Notes under the pieces: model-generated
What the model was told of the DNA's origin: nothing
Databases searched by the model: none
Seen by the model: only the letters and a program-made list of their open reading frames with translations
DNA from: an uncultured Eubacteriales bacterium
Lineage (GTDB): Bacteria; Bacillota; Clostridia; Oscillospirales; Oscillospiraceae
Direction of reading: 5' to 3'
Length of the DNA: 57,496 nt
Assembly: GCA_958402445.1 (NCBI GenBank)
Contig: CATXTO010000011.1
Coordinates: 1 to 57,496 of the forward strand
Translations under genes and position numbers: made by a program
Part shown: positions 24,337 to 31,905 of the stretch, in pieces
Layout: each line of letters opens with the position of its first letter
Numbering within the stretch: the stretch's first letter is position 1

Positions 24337-25290
24337 ATGAATGAATTGATTAAAATACGGGAAGTTTCAACCAAGTATGATATTTCAGCACGCACGCTAC
24401 GCTATTATGAGGACATGGGTTTGATAACCAGCATCCGCAGCAATGACTACGCTTATAGGCTGTATGATGAAGCTGCCGTAAAACGGTTGGAGCAAATTTT
24501 AATCTTACGCAAACTGAATATCGGTATTAAAGATATAGGGCGTATATTTAACACATCCGGTTCCCAGGTTGTTTTAGAGGTGCTGGGTAAAAAGGTTGAC
24601 GATATTGATCAAGAAGTATCTCTTTTACACGAACTCAAAGAGATCGTACTGGAATTCATCCATCAGATCGAACAAGCCGATTTCGGCAAAGATTCCGATG
24701 TAAAGATGTTATATAAGAAAGCCAAAGAAATTGAATCCCAGATTACCAACGTGGATTATAACGGCAACCCGTCTAATGTAAATCGCTTAATAAAGGCTGC
24801 GGAAAAGGTGGAACGGGAGCCGGATATTCTGATAGTTGAAATGCCACCCTGCCGCATGGTGACATCAGGGTTGTTGGAAGATGAAAATGAGTTCAACCAC
24901 TTTGACGCCATGTGGATGCGTTTAGGCTCACGTATCGCCGATAAGGTAAACCCTCGTGATTATATGTATTACGATGCAGAAAATCAAAAAAGCGTTTGGC
25001 TATTTATGCTTGAGGATTGGATGACAGCAGACGATACTGAGGGGTACGATATTATCACATTTGACGGCGGCTTGTACGCAGCAGTGCTTGCGGACAGTTG
25101 GGAGTACAGCGAATATGAACGAGTAAACAAAGGAGTCATGAAATGGCTCGCACGGCAGGAGCATTTGGAACTTGATGAAGCTTCTGATCGACATATGCTG
25201 CATCATTTTGCTGGGCCGCACTCGGAGCAAATGAAAGAGTGGGATTATGGTAAGGTTCGATATTTTATACCGGTTAAGGCAACGGGCTAA
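24337..25290 (+). CDS. MerR family regulator with effector-binding domain
   Basis: The 317-residue protein has an N-terminal MerR helix-turn-helix (IREVSTKYDISARTLRYYED, then a wing with YRLYDEAAVKRLEQI), a linking coiled coil (about 75-130), and a C-terminal half resembling the GyrI/AraC-type effector domain that binds small molecules. AGGGGG precedes the ATG. Base composition is clearly more AT-rich than the flanks, and the gene sits inside the broken RHS reading frame, so it is probably acquired. No divergent or downstream target gene remains. It may regulate only itself or a distant gene. Confidence 0.85.
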   Translation: MNELIKIREVSTKYDISARTLRYYEDMGLITSIRSNDYAYRLYDEAAVKRLEQILILRKLNIGIKDIGRIFNTSGSQVVLEVLGKKVDDIDQEVSLLHELKEIVLEFIHQIEQADFGKDSDVKMLYKKAKEIESQITNVDYNGNPSNVNRLIKAAEKVEREPDILIVEMPPCRMVTSGLLEDENEFNHFDAMWMRLGSRIADKVNPRDYMYYDAENQKSVWLFMLEDWMTADDTEGYDIITFDGGLYAAVLADSWEYSEYERVNKGVMKWLARQEHLELDEASDRHMLHHFAGPHSEQMKEWDYGKVRYFIPVKATG

Positions 25291-25325
25291 CTTTTGCCTC
25301 TGTCTAGACACAGGCATATCACCCC

Positions 25326-25625
25326 GGCACCGGGCTGTTTTTGAATGCGGATGATACTGCATCATGAAACATAAATGGAACGGCATTTGAGGGTAACTTA
25401 TTCAGCTATTGTAACAATAACGTGCCAAATGAAGGTAATCCATCGGGCCTTCTTGGGAAGCACGGGTATAACAAAGTCAGCTTTGTCGCAGGAGCTATTG
25501 AAGTTGCACGAACTCTGCTAGGTAGCAGCATCGGTGAGTTAATCGCAAAAGCACTTGATTATATTGACCCGTGGTGGGGATTTAAAAGAAATAACGGTTA
25601 TATTTTTAATTTAATGAGATGGTAA
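25326..25625 (+). pseudogene. RHS core remnant, downstream part with variable C-terminal tip
   Basis: GTGLFLNADDT is encoded from 25326. After a frameshift and stop, TAFEGNLFSYCNNN and the typical end-of-core PSG follow. These are the usual last elements of an RHS core. The frame then runs on as a ~50-residue tip (GKHGYNKVSFVAGAIEVART.. to a stop at 25623), which would be the variable toxin or post-core region. The tip has no toxin motif that I recognise. Confidence 0.7.
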
Positions 25626-25627
25626 GA

Positions 25628-26205
25628 ATGCACAGAATTAAATTTGATTCACTTTGCAACTGGCAAGTGCTTTTTTACGGGTCATCGATATCCTATTGCT
25701 TTGTATCGCAATTCTAGCTTATGTCCTGGGCCTATATTCCGCCTTTACTTCAGAGGTAAGCGATTGGGTGGAAGTCGCCATTCTGCTCTGGCCGCTATTT
25801 TCTGCTGTTTTTTTCCGTTTGGCGGACGGTTGCCGACAAAACGACCACTCCTAAGGTCCTGTATCTGCAATCCATCCAGGAGTTTGGCCAGTTTGCAGTC
25901 CCGGCGCAATGGTCTATTACAGGAGACGGCAGCCATGCGGCTTACATGAATCAGGGGGAAATCTTCGCCGTTCTCTGTATTCTTCCGCTCCGGCAGCTTG
26001 AGCAAAGAAGCGAATGGACCAATTCTGTCCCGATTGAGATCATGACAAAAAGGCCGGGGAGGATTTGTTTGCGGATGTCGTTCAGGTCTGCCGTTACAAA
26101 TGGGGAGAGAAGAAAGGCCTTGGCGTGTACGAGCAGGAGGACAAGGCTGTTCAGCTTCTTTTATTGGACGCGAAGCGGGCCGACAAGAGGATTGTGAAGG
26201 AATGA
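25628..26205 (+). pseudogene. Frameshifted small membrane protein downstream of the RHS tip
   Basis: An ATG two bases after the RHS stop opens MHRIKFDSLCNWQVLF. The sense continues in a second frame as LRVIDILLLCIAILAYVLG and a second membrane helix, in a third as DKTTTPKVLYLQSIQEFGQ, and finally as EDLFADVVQVCRYKWGEKKG to a stop at 26203. Three single-base shifts, two of them in T or A runs, join these into a ~190-residue protein with two membrane helices and a soluble tail. The position right after an RHS tip suggests a former immunity protein. That role is inferred from position only. Confidence 0.55.
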
Positions 26206-26368
26206 TCACGCATATAACCCTCATTGCATGGGAACAACTGCACGCGCAGGGCCCTACAGCGACCATCGACGGAACTCTCGCAGGGGTGAACTGAGGCCGC
26301 CCCTACAACCCGCCGTCAGCCGATATCCGATGGGGGGATAAGCACCAGTTATAACATACAATTTAAGC

Positions 26369-26402
26369 AGCCGCGGGGAGATTATGCGCCCCGCGGCTCT
26401 TT
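26369..26402. terminator. Terminator at the end of the kinase operon
   Basis: AGCCGCGGGG pairs with CCCCGCGGCT with a 10-base loop. It is followed by TCTTTAT on the plus strand and lies directly after the histidine kinase stop on the minus strand. Confidence 0.65.
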
Positions 26403-27291
26403 ATCGTTCCGAAAAGTCCAGCACGATCCGCAGGCGTCCCTGGAGATAGTCGGCGGAAAGGGTGCCTTGAAGCTGCTCGGTCAGCGTCCTGGCGATGGAC
26501 AGGCCCAGACCCGTGGCGTTCTGCCCGGTCTGAACGGTGAAAAAGCGGTCAAACAGCTTTGCCGTTTGTACGGCGTCCAGCTGCCCAGCGCGATTGGAAA
26601 AGAAAAGCCTGCCCGTGGGCTCCAGGGTGACCGATAGGTCGCCGTCGCTGTATTTGAGCGCATTGCTTAAAATATTACTGAGGATACGGGATAAGGCCGC
26701 CCGGTTCAGCGGACGCACCACCCTGGCCTCTGGAATCCGGATGTCCGGCGTGATACCCTTTTCCTGAAAGGCCGCATAGAAGGCGGCGAGGATTTCCTCC
26801 AGGGCCTGGTTCAGCACCACAGGCTCCCGAGTCTCATACCGCTCACCAGACAGGACGATAGAATACTGGAACAGCTCCTCCGTCAGCTCCTTGAGGGCGG
26901 CCACCCGGCTGGCAAGGAGCTTTAAATACCGTGCCGCGGCCTCGGTTTTCTCCTCCTGCTCCAGCAGGTCGAGGTAGCCGCAAATCGAGGTCAGGGGGGT
27001 CCGCAGGTCGTGGGATAGGTTGGTGATCGCTTCCTTTAAGGCCCGGTCTCCGCTGGAGAATTTGGCGTGCTCCTTGCGCAGGGTTTTGAGTTGCCGGTCC
27101 AACTCCGCAGCGAGCTGCCGCATACTCTGGTCGCCGCAGGAGAGATCGAGCCCTACATTGGTATCGGAGACGAGTCTGGCGGCCAGCTCCGTTTTGATTT
27201 GTTTCGCCGCCCGCCGAAGCAGCACGACCTTGCCACCCAAAACCAGAACCGTGGCCCCCAATGCCGCGCACAACACACCCAGCCAGACCAT
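26401..27291 (-). CDS. Sensor histidine kinase (intramembrane-sensing type)
   Basis: The 296-residue protein has one clear N-terminal membrane segment (about 2-25), a short linker, the phospho-acceptor helix with H94 in NLSHDLRTPL, an N-box LSNILSNALKYSDG and a G-box GLGLSIA. There is no extracellular sensing domain, so it likely senses through the adjacent ABC transporter, as in bacitracin- and lantibiotic-response systems. AGGGGG precedes the ATG, 13 bases after the permease gene. It is the last gene of the operon that begins with the response regulator at 29809. Confidence 0.92.
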   Translation of the reverse strand: MVWLGVLCAALGATVLVLGGKVVLLRRAAKQIKTELAARLVSDTNVGLDLSCGDQSMRQLAAELDRQLKTLRKEHAKFSSGDRALKEAITNLSHDLRTPLTSICGYLDLLEQEEKTEAAARYLKLLASRVAALKELTEELFQYSIVLSGERYETREPVVLNQALEEILAAFYAAFQEKGITPDIRIPEARVVRPLNRAALSRILSNILSNALKYSDGDLSVTLEPTGRLFFSNRAGQLDAVQTAKLFDRFFTVQTGQNATGLGLSIARTLTEQLQGTLSADYLQGRLRIVLDFSER

Positions 27292-27304
27292 TGCCGCGCC
27301 CCCT

Positions 27305-28147
27305 TTATTTCAAGTCTTTTTTCTGAAACGCAAACGCGCCCGCCAGGGGAGACAGAATCATGATTGCGACACCGTAGAGGGCCATTTGCCAGAGATGCGG
27401 CGCGCTCATTCTCGATAGCTGTAAACTTTGCCCGGAGGGCAGAAGGTCTATTAGGAACTGGTACACGGCCCTGACTGCCTCGTTCAGGTAACGGCTGTTG
27501 GGTATGGACTTCCAAACCGGCTCACCTCGGACGATTTCCAAGGCCTCAATGGTCGCCGGCTCCGCGATTCTGGCCAGAAGATAAAGGCAAAGGAACATGC
27601 TGACGATTACGCCCAGCAGATTAACAATCGCAGCGGCGGTTTTGCTCTGCAGCAAGGTGGCGGTGAGATGAAAAATGGCGGCATAGGACAGAAGCATCAC
27701 GGTTCCACATAGGGCCAGTTGCAGCAGGGCGGCGGCAGACGCCTGGAAAAAGCCAAAAATCGGGATTCCCACCGCCAGCACCACAAGGGTATAAATCAGA
27801 CTGAGCAGGAGACTGGAAACAGCGCAGGTGAGGTAGCCCGTCCAATAAACCGTTGTCCGGGTGTGTCCGACTATAATTTTATTGCGGATGGTACCGTCGC
27901 TGTACTCCGTACCCACGAAGACGCTGCACAGGGCCGCCAGCAGAAGACCCGGTATGGCCACGAAGCCGGAGAGTCCGTACCCCTGGATCCATACGTTCTC
28001 CAGGGGGATTTCCGTACCGTTGAGGTGCATGCTGTGGCGGAGGCCCAGGCAGACGGCCAGGCCGTACAAGGCCATCGCGGTGGCACAGACCCAGAAGAGC
28101 TTGGTTTTTCGCAATCGGTAGAGCTCAGCGCGCAGTAGTTTCGTCAT
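27305..28147 (-). CDS. ABC-2 type permease of a peptide-antibiotic-type exporter
   Basis: The 280-residue protein has about six membrane helices and begins MTKLLRAELYRLRKTKLFWV, typical of BcrB/lantibiotic-immunity (SpaE/NukF-like) permeases. It should form the channel for the ATPase encoded just upstream. I chose the ATG at 28147: GGGAGGGA lies about 6 bases upstream, while the ATG at 28153 directly abuts it. The start lies within the end of the ATPase gene (23-base overlap), so the two are translationally coupled. Confidence 0.88.
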   Translation of the reverse strand: MTKLLRAELYRLRKTKLFWVCATAMALYGLAVCLGLRHSMHLNGTEIPLENVWIQGYGLSGFVAIPGLLLAALCSVFVGTEYSDGTIRNKIIVGHTRTTVYWTGYLTCAVSSLLLSLIYTLVVLAVGIPIFGFFQASAAALLQLALCGTVMLLSYAAIFHLTATLLQSKTAAAIVNLLGVIVSMFLCLYLLARIAEPATIEALEIVRGEPVWKSIPNSRYLNEAVRAVYQFLIDLLPSGQSLQLSRMSAPHLWQMALYGVAIMILSPLAGAFAFQKKDLK

Positions 28148-29054
28148 GATCATTCCCTCCCATCAGACTCATGTAGTAGCTCTCCAGGCTCTCGTCCCGC
28201 TCGGACAGCTTCAGCACCTGGCAGTTCTGCTCAGCCAGGGCCAGGGTGAGGTCCGTCACGTTCCAGGCGCCGTAGAGATCCGCCTGGGTGTCGGAGCGGA
28301 TGGTATAGACAATTTTCATTTGATCCAGTACCCGGGCCAGCGTCTGGACGCTGGAGACCTGAATCCGGGTGCACTTGCGGCAGGCGGCTTCCAGCTTCTC
28401 GGCGCTGGTCTCCTGCAGCATCCGGCCGTGGTCCAAAAATCCATAATGCGTGGCCAGACGGGACAGCTCGTCTAGAATGTGGCTGGAGATCAAAACGGTG
28501 ATCTCATGCTCCCGATTGAGCCGGAGGATCAATTCCCGGATTTCTACAATTCCCTGGGGGTCCAGGCCGTTGGCGGGCTCGTCCAAAATCAGAAAGTCCG
28601 GCCTGCCTGCCAGGGCCACGGCGATGCCCAGGCGCTGCCGCATGCCCAGGGAAAAATGCCGGGCCTTTTTCCGTCCCGTGTCGGCCAAACCTGACAGCTT
28701 CAATAATCCGGGGATATCCCCATAGGACGGAAGCCCCAGGACGCGGGCTTGCTGCATCAGGTTTTCCTCTGCGGTCATGTCCAGGTAAACGGAGGGCGTC
28801 TCCACCACGGCTCCCATACGACGGCGCGCCCGGGACAGGTCGCGATCGGTATTTTTTTGCCCGTACAGGGTAAAGCTGCCGCTGCTGGGGCGCTGCAAGC
28901 CGCAGATCAGGCGGATAAGGGTGGTTTTCCCGGCCCCGTTACGCCCCACCAACCCATAGATGGCGCCCTTTTCCACATGCATGCTAAGGCGGTCCAGCGC
29001 GCAGAACCTGCGGTACTGCTTGGTGAGCTGCTCGGTGCACAGCACATATTCCAT
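28125..29054 (-). CDS. ABC transporter ATP-binding protein (BcrA/lantibiotic-type)
   Basis: The 309-residue ATPase has Walker A GRNGAGKTT (residues 37-45), signature HFSLGMRQRLGIAVALAG, Walker B FLILDEPANGLDPQG and an H-loop in VLISSHILDELS. The C-terminal ~90 residues are a family-typical regulatory extension. It powers the permease overlapping its 3' end. GGAGG stands 8 bases before the ATG at 29054. Expression is probably controlled by the direct repeats at 29097-29142. Likely substrates are membrane-active peptides, by analogy with bacitracin and lantibiotic systems. Confidence 0.9.
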   Translation of the reverse strand: MEYVLCTEQLTKQYRRFCALDRLSMHVEKGAIYGLVGRNGAGKTTLIRLICGLQRPSSGSFTLYGQKNTDRDLSRARRRMGAVVETPSVYLDMTAEENLMQQARVLGLPSYGDIPGLLKLSGLADTGRKKARHFSLGMRQRLGIAVALAGRPDFLILDEPANGLDPQGIVEIRELILRLNREHEITVLISSHILDELSRLATHYGFLDHGRMLQETSAEKLEAACRKCTRIQVSSVQTLARVLDQMKIVYTIRSDTQADLYGAWNVTDLTLALAEQNCQVLKLSERDESLESYYMSLMGGNDHDETTAR

Positions 29055-29096
29055 ATTCAATGCCTCCTTGTGTTGAATGCCCCTAGCATAGCGCCA

Positions 29097-29142
29097 AATG
29101 GTTTAGAAACTGGGAAAGACAATGGTAAAGAAATGGGAAAGA
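29097..29142 (-). promoter_or_regulatory. Tandem direct repeat: probable response-regulator binding site
   Basis: AATGGTTTAGAAACTGGGAAAGA (written in two parts: AATGGTTTAGAA, ACTGGGAAAGA; 29097-29119) is repeated as AATGGTAAAGAA, ATGGGAAAGA (29121-29142) with a 24-base offset. Two in-phase direct repeats about two helical turns apart, lying just upstream of a TATGCT-like -10 for the ABC genes, match how OmpR-family regulators bind. Confidence 0.65.
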
Positions 29143-29146
29143 TTTA

Positions 29147-29809
29147 TCACTCCTGCAGGCGGAAGCCGATGCCCCAGACCGATTCCACGTAGTCACATCC
29201 CGTGGCCTCCCGCAGCTTCCGCCGCAGGTTGCTGATATGCACCTTGAGGGAGCTCTCCACACAGTCCGGGGTTTCCCAATGAGCCAGCTCTAAAAGCTGG
29301 GACTTTGTCACCACCTGCGGAGCGTTTTGCAGAAGCTGACGGAGCAGGGCAAATTCCGTTTTGGTCAGGCGAATGGGGACGCCTCCGGCCTGAACCGTAT
29401 GCGCTCTGATGTTCAGCTCTAAGCTTCCATAGGTGAGCCGTACGGAGGACCCCGCCGCCGCGGCGCTGCGCAGCTGTACGGCAATCCGCGCCAGCAGCTC
29501 CTTGGTGTCAAAGGGCTTGGTGAGGTAATCCGCAGCGCCGCGCAAGAGCAGGTCAACCTTATCCTCCACTTCCACCTTCGCGCTGATCACGATGACGGGA
29601 ATGCCTTGCAGCTTTGCCAGCAGCTCCTCGCCGGGCAGGCCGGGCAGCATCAGGTCCAGGAGAACCAGGTCCGGCGTTTCTCGCTCCAGCAGCAATAGAG
29701 CTTCGGTGCCGGAATAGGCCGTAAGGACGCCGTAGCCCGCCCGGTGCAGCACCTCTTCCAGCATGGCTGCAATATAAATATCGTCGTCTACGATCCAAAT
29801 TTTTTTCAT
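29147..29809 (-). CDS. OmpR-family response regulator
   Basis: The 220-residue protein has a receiver domain (acidic pocket IVDDD at 6-10, phospho-acceptor D52 in LLDLMLPG, conserved T/S and K in KPFDTKELLARI) and a winged-helix DNA-binding domain (LTKTEFALLRQLL and VHISNLRRKLRE). It is the first gene of a minus-strand operon with the ABC transporter and its cognate kinase at 26401. AGGAGA precedes the ATG. It should bind the direct repeats in the 92-base gap between it and the ATPase gene and induce the transporter. Confidence 0.93.
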   Translation of the reverse strand: MKKIWIVDDDIYIAAMLEEVLHRAGYGVLTAYSGTEALLLLERETPDLVLLDLMLPGLPGEELLAKLQGIPVIVISAKVEVEDKVDLLLRGAADYLTKPFDTKELLARIAVQLRSAAAAGSSVRLTYGSLELNIRAHTVQAGGVPIRLTKTEFALLRQLLQNAPQVVTKSQLLELAHWETPDCVESSLKVHISNLRRKLREATGCDYVESVWGIGFRLQE

Positions 29810-29872
29810 TCTGCGATTCTCCTTTCAAGAAGGCGTCAAGCAAAGAGAAGGACAAGGCCAGTCTTTTTCTCT

Positions 29873-29900
29873 ATTATACCTTGGTTGACCGTCGGGTCAA
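29873..29900 (-). promoter_or_regulatory. Operon promoter with palindrome on the -35
   Basis: On the minus strand, TTGACC (29900-29895), 16 bases, TATAAT (29878-29873). The -35 is part of the perfect palindrome TTGACC-CGAC-GGTCAA (29885-29900), which could be an operator for an unknown repressor. Confidence 0.6.
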
Positions 29901-29937
29901 GCCGGTGGCAATAAAGAATAGTGGAACATCCTATGTA

Positions 29938-29960
29938 GGGCGGGATGCCCTCATCCCGCC
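29938..29960. repeat. Isolated palindrome of the intergenic repeat type
   Basis: GGCGGGATG and CATCCCGCC flank a 4-base centre. Its style matches the palindromes at 20.8-21.1 kb and 57.3-57.5 kb. Confidence 0.5.
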
Positions 29961-30027
29961 GAAACCCGCATGGATACTATGTTTCTATGAAGTTTATATT
30001 TCTATTTCAGAGACTTTAAAATGCTGT

Positions 30028-30048
30028 TTGACGTTTTTTTGACGCCCG
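30028..30048 (+). repeat. Left copy of a 21-bp direct repeat flanking the PHP gene
   Basis: TTGACGTTTTTTTGACGCCCG matches the sequence at 31299-31319 at 20 of 21 positions. Similarity continues loosely on the right (CTTATAAA and AGATATGG elements follow both copies). Confidence 0.75.
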
Positions 30049-30386
30049 TGCTCCACGGGTACTTATAAAAAGAAACAAGAAGATATGGGGATTATGCTCC
30101 ACTTGTGAGCGAATGACTTGTTTTCCCTTTGCTGCATTGGAAATTCATTTTCGTTCCTTTCCATTCCGCTTTTTAAAGCCAAAAAGTTCCGTAGCAAGCA
30201 TAGGAAGAGGGTACCCTTTTCCGAAAAATGACCTATTGGGAAGTTCCCCAAACCTTCTTGGCTTTTTCTAAATAGCTTTTCACGAGTGCGCCTCAGTAAA
30301 GTGGAAAGCCAGTAGCAGATATGGTAATATAGAACCACAAAAACAATGGTGATATTTTTATGTTTTAGGCAGAGGAGGTTTGCGCT
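30049..30386. other. Upstream region of the PHP gene; no gene recognised
   Basis: About 340 bases of mixed composition become AT-rich toward the PHP gene. A minus-strand reading frame crosses it but runs into the PHP gene and lacks a ribosome site. A weak promoter (GGTAATATAG near 30325) may serve the PHP gene. Confidence 0.3.
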
Positions 30387-31169
30387 ATGATAGATGGGCA
30401 CATTCATATTGAACGAGGCGAATACACACTTGAATGGGTAGGTCAGTTTGTAAATAAGGGACTTGAGCATGGTCTTGATGAAATATGGCTTCTTGAGCAC
30501 TGTTATCGTTTTCGCGAATTTGTACCTATGTATGATTCCGTATGTGCATACAGCGAGTATATTGATAAGTGGTTTCATAAAAAGGCCGGAGTATTACAAC
30601 TTGAGGATTATTTGAGGCTTATTCATAAAGTCAGAGAAAATCCATTTCCGATAAAAATTAAATTTGGACTTGAAATTTGTTATTTCAAAGAGTTTGAGGC
30701 ATTTGTGACCAATTTAATAAAGGATGGGGCGTTTGATTTTCTTTTAGGTAGCGTTCATTTTGTTGATGGTTTTGCGTTTGACCATAAGAGTGAGCATTGG
30801 GACAATATAAATGTTGATAGGGTGTATAAAAGATATTTTGAAACATCGCTTGAGCTTATTAAGTGTGGCATATATGATGGTATCGCCCACCCTGATTGCG
30901 TAAAGTTATTTGGACACACCCCATCATTTTCACTTGTAAAATATTATGAAGAAATGGCACATGCGCTTTCAGTGCATGATATGTATGCGGAACAAAGCAG
31001 CGGCATCTACCGAAGATGTCCCGATACTGCTGAACTTGGTATGAATAATGAAATGCTGAAGTGCATGAAAAAGCATAATGTCAAAATCATAACGGTTTCT
31101 GATGCTCATTGTCCAGAAGATGTCGGCTCGAAAATCTCAGAATTAAACAGGCTTATTGTTAAAGCATAA
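30387..31169 (+). CDS. PHP-domain phosphoesterase (histidinol-phosphatase-like)
   Basis: The 260-residue protein has the PHP metal-binding signature: DGHIH (3-7), E36/H37 in LLEHCYRF, E96 in FGLEICYF, H124 in GSVHF, H169 in IAHPD and DAH (240-242) near the end. This is the trinuclear-metal PHP fold of HisK-type histidinol-phosphate phosphatases and related phosphoesterases. Histidine genes are absent nearby, so the substrate is open. AGAGGAGG precedes the ATG. The gene is strikingly AT-rich compared with the flanks and lies between 21-bp direct repeats, which suggests acquisition as a unit. Confidence 0.85.
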   Translation: MIDGHIHIERGEYTLEWVGQFVNKGLEHGLDEIWLLEHCYRFREFVPMYDSVCAYSEYIDKWFHKKAGVLQLEDYLRLIHKVRENPFPIKIKFGLEICYFKEFEAFVTNLIKDGAFDFLLGSVHFVDGFAFDHKSEHWDNINVDRVYKRYFETSLELIKCGIYDGIAHPDCVKLFGHTPSFSLVKYYEEMAHALSVHDMYAEQSSGIYRRCPDTAELGMNNEMLKCMKKHNVKIITVSDAHCPEDVGSKISELNRLIVKA

Positions 31170-31469
31170 ATTATGTTCCCAAATAGAGCATCTCAAGCGC
31201 AGCATTCATGCGGCCTAATTGGTATGAAAATAAGGTGGCAAGGATTTTTATTCCAATCTCTCAAAATGCCTTTTGACTGCGTAACAATACATTACCGCTT
31301 GACGCTTTTTTGACGCCCGCACTTACAAAAGGAAGTTATAAAGAGATATGGAAGGATTTAATCAGAAACGGCGCAAACCATTATATAGCAAGGTTTCTGT
31401 CGTTCTCTCATAAAGACTTATAAGAAAATATAAAGCGTTTTTTGTGCTTTTAATCAATAAAAAATCCCC
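31170..31469. other. AT-rich gap after the PHP gene, containing the right repeat
   Basis: No gene is visible. It holds the right direct repeat (31299-31319) and an AT-rich leader running to the GntR promoter. Confidence 0.4.
31299..31319 (+). repeat. Right copy of the 21-bp direct repeat
   Basis: TTGACGCTTTTTTGACGCCCG differs from the left copy (30028-30048) at one base. The two copies are 1,271 bp apart and bracket only the PHP gene. Confidence 0.75.
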
Positions 31470-31510
31470 TTGACAAAACTGTGCTTACTGTATATACTGT
31501 ACCTATACAG
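31470..31510 (+). promoter_or_regulatory. Promoter and operator of the GntR-ABC operon
   Basis: A perfect TTGACA (31470-31475), 17 bases, TATACT (31493-31498). The inverted repeat CTGTATA-n9-TATACAG (31488-31510) covers the -10, placing a repressor on the RNA polymerase site. GntR/YtrA proteins usually bind such a palindrome upstream of their own operon. Confidence 0.75.
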
Positions 31511-31527
31511 AAAGGGCAGGTGAGAAC

Positions 31528-31902
31528 ATGCAAGTCCTGATTGATAATCACAGCGGGGACCCTATTTACGATCAAATCTATACGCAGATTAAAAATCAAA
31601 TCATTGGCGGCTCCCTGCCCGAGCACACGCCGCTGCCCTCCATCCGTAATTTGGCCAAAGACCTGCATATCAGCGTGGTCACCACCAAACGCGCGTACGA
31701 CGAGCTGGAGCGGGAGGGCTTTATCTATACTGTGGCGGCGAAAGGCTGCTTTGTGGCGCCCAAAAATGTGGAGCTTCTGCGGGAGCAAAACCTCAAAATG
31801 ATAGAGGAGCATTTACAGGAGGCGGCACGGTTGGCAATATCCTGCAATCTTACCAGACCGGATATTCTCGCTATGCTGGACCTGATTCTTGAGGAGGGAT
31901 AA
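31528..31902 (+). CDS. GntR family (YtrA-type) transcriptional regulator
   Basis: The 124-residue protein has a GntR winged helix (DPIYDQIYTQIKNQIIGG, LPSIRNLAKDLHISVVTTKR, YDELEREGFIYTVAAKGCFV, about 11-77) and only a short helical C-terminal tail, as in the YtrA subfamily. These are repressors of adjacent ABC transporter operons responding to cell-envelope stress. The start follows AAAGGGCAGGTGAG. It lies 3 bases before the ATPase gene and downstream of a palindrome over its own promoter, so it is probably autoregulatory. Confidence 0.92.
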   Translation: MQVLIDNHSGDPIYDQIYTQIKNQIIGGSLPEHTPLPSIRNLAKDLHISVVTTKRAYDELEREGFIYTVAAKGCFVAPKNVELLREQNLKMIEEHLQEAARLAISCNLTRPDILAMLDLILEEG

Positions 31903-31905
31903 GAA

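Noticed and set aside
24027..25625. An active polymorphic-toxin system at the RHS remnant
   Set aside because: No N-terminal shell, at least two frameshifts in the core, and an intervening merR gene make expression of a toxin unlikely.
30063..30578. Minus-strand frame of 171 codons upstream of the PHP gene
   Set aside because: It overlaps the start of the well-supported PHP gene, has no ribosome site, and matches no family.
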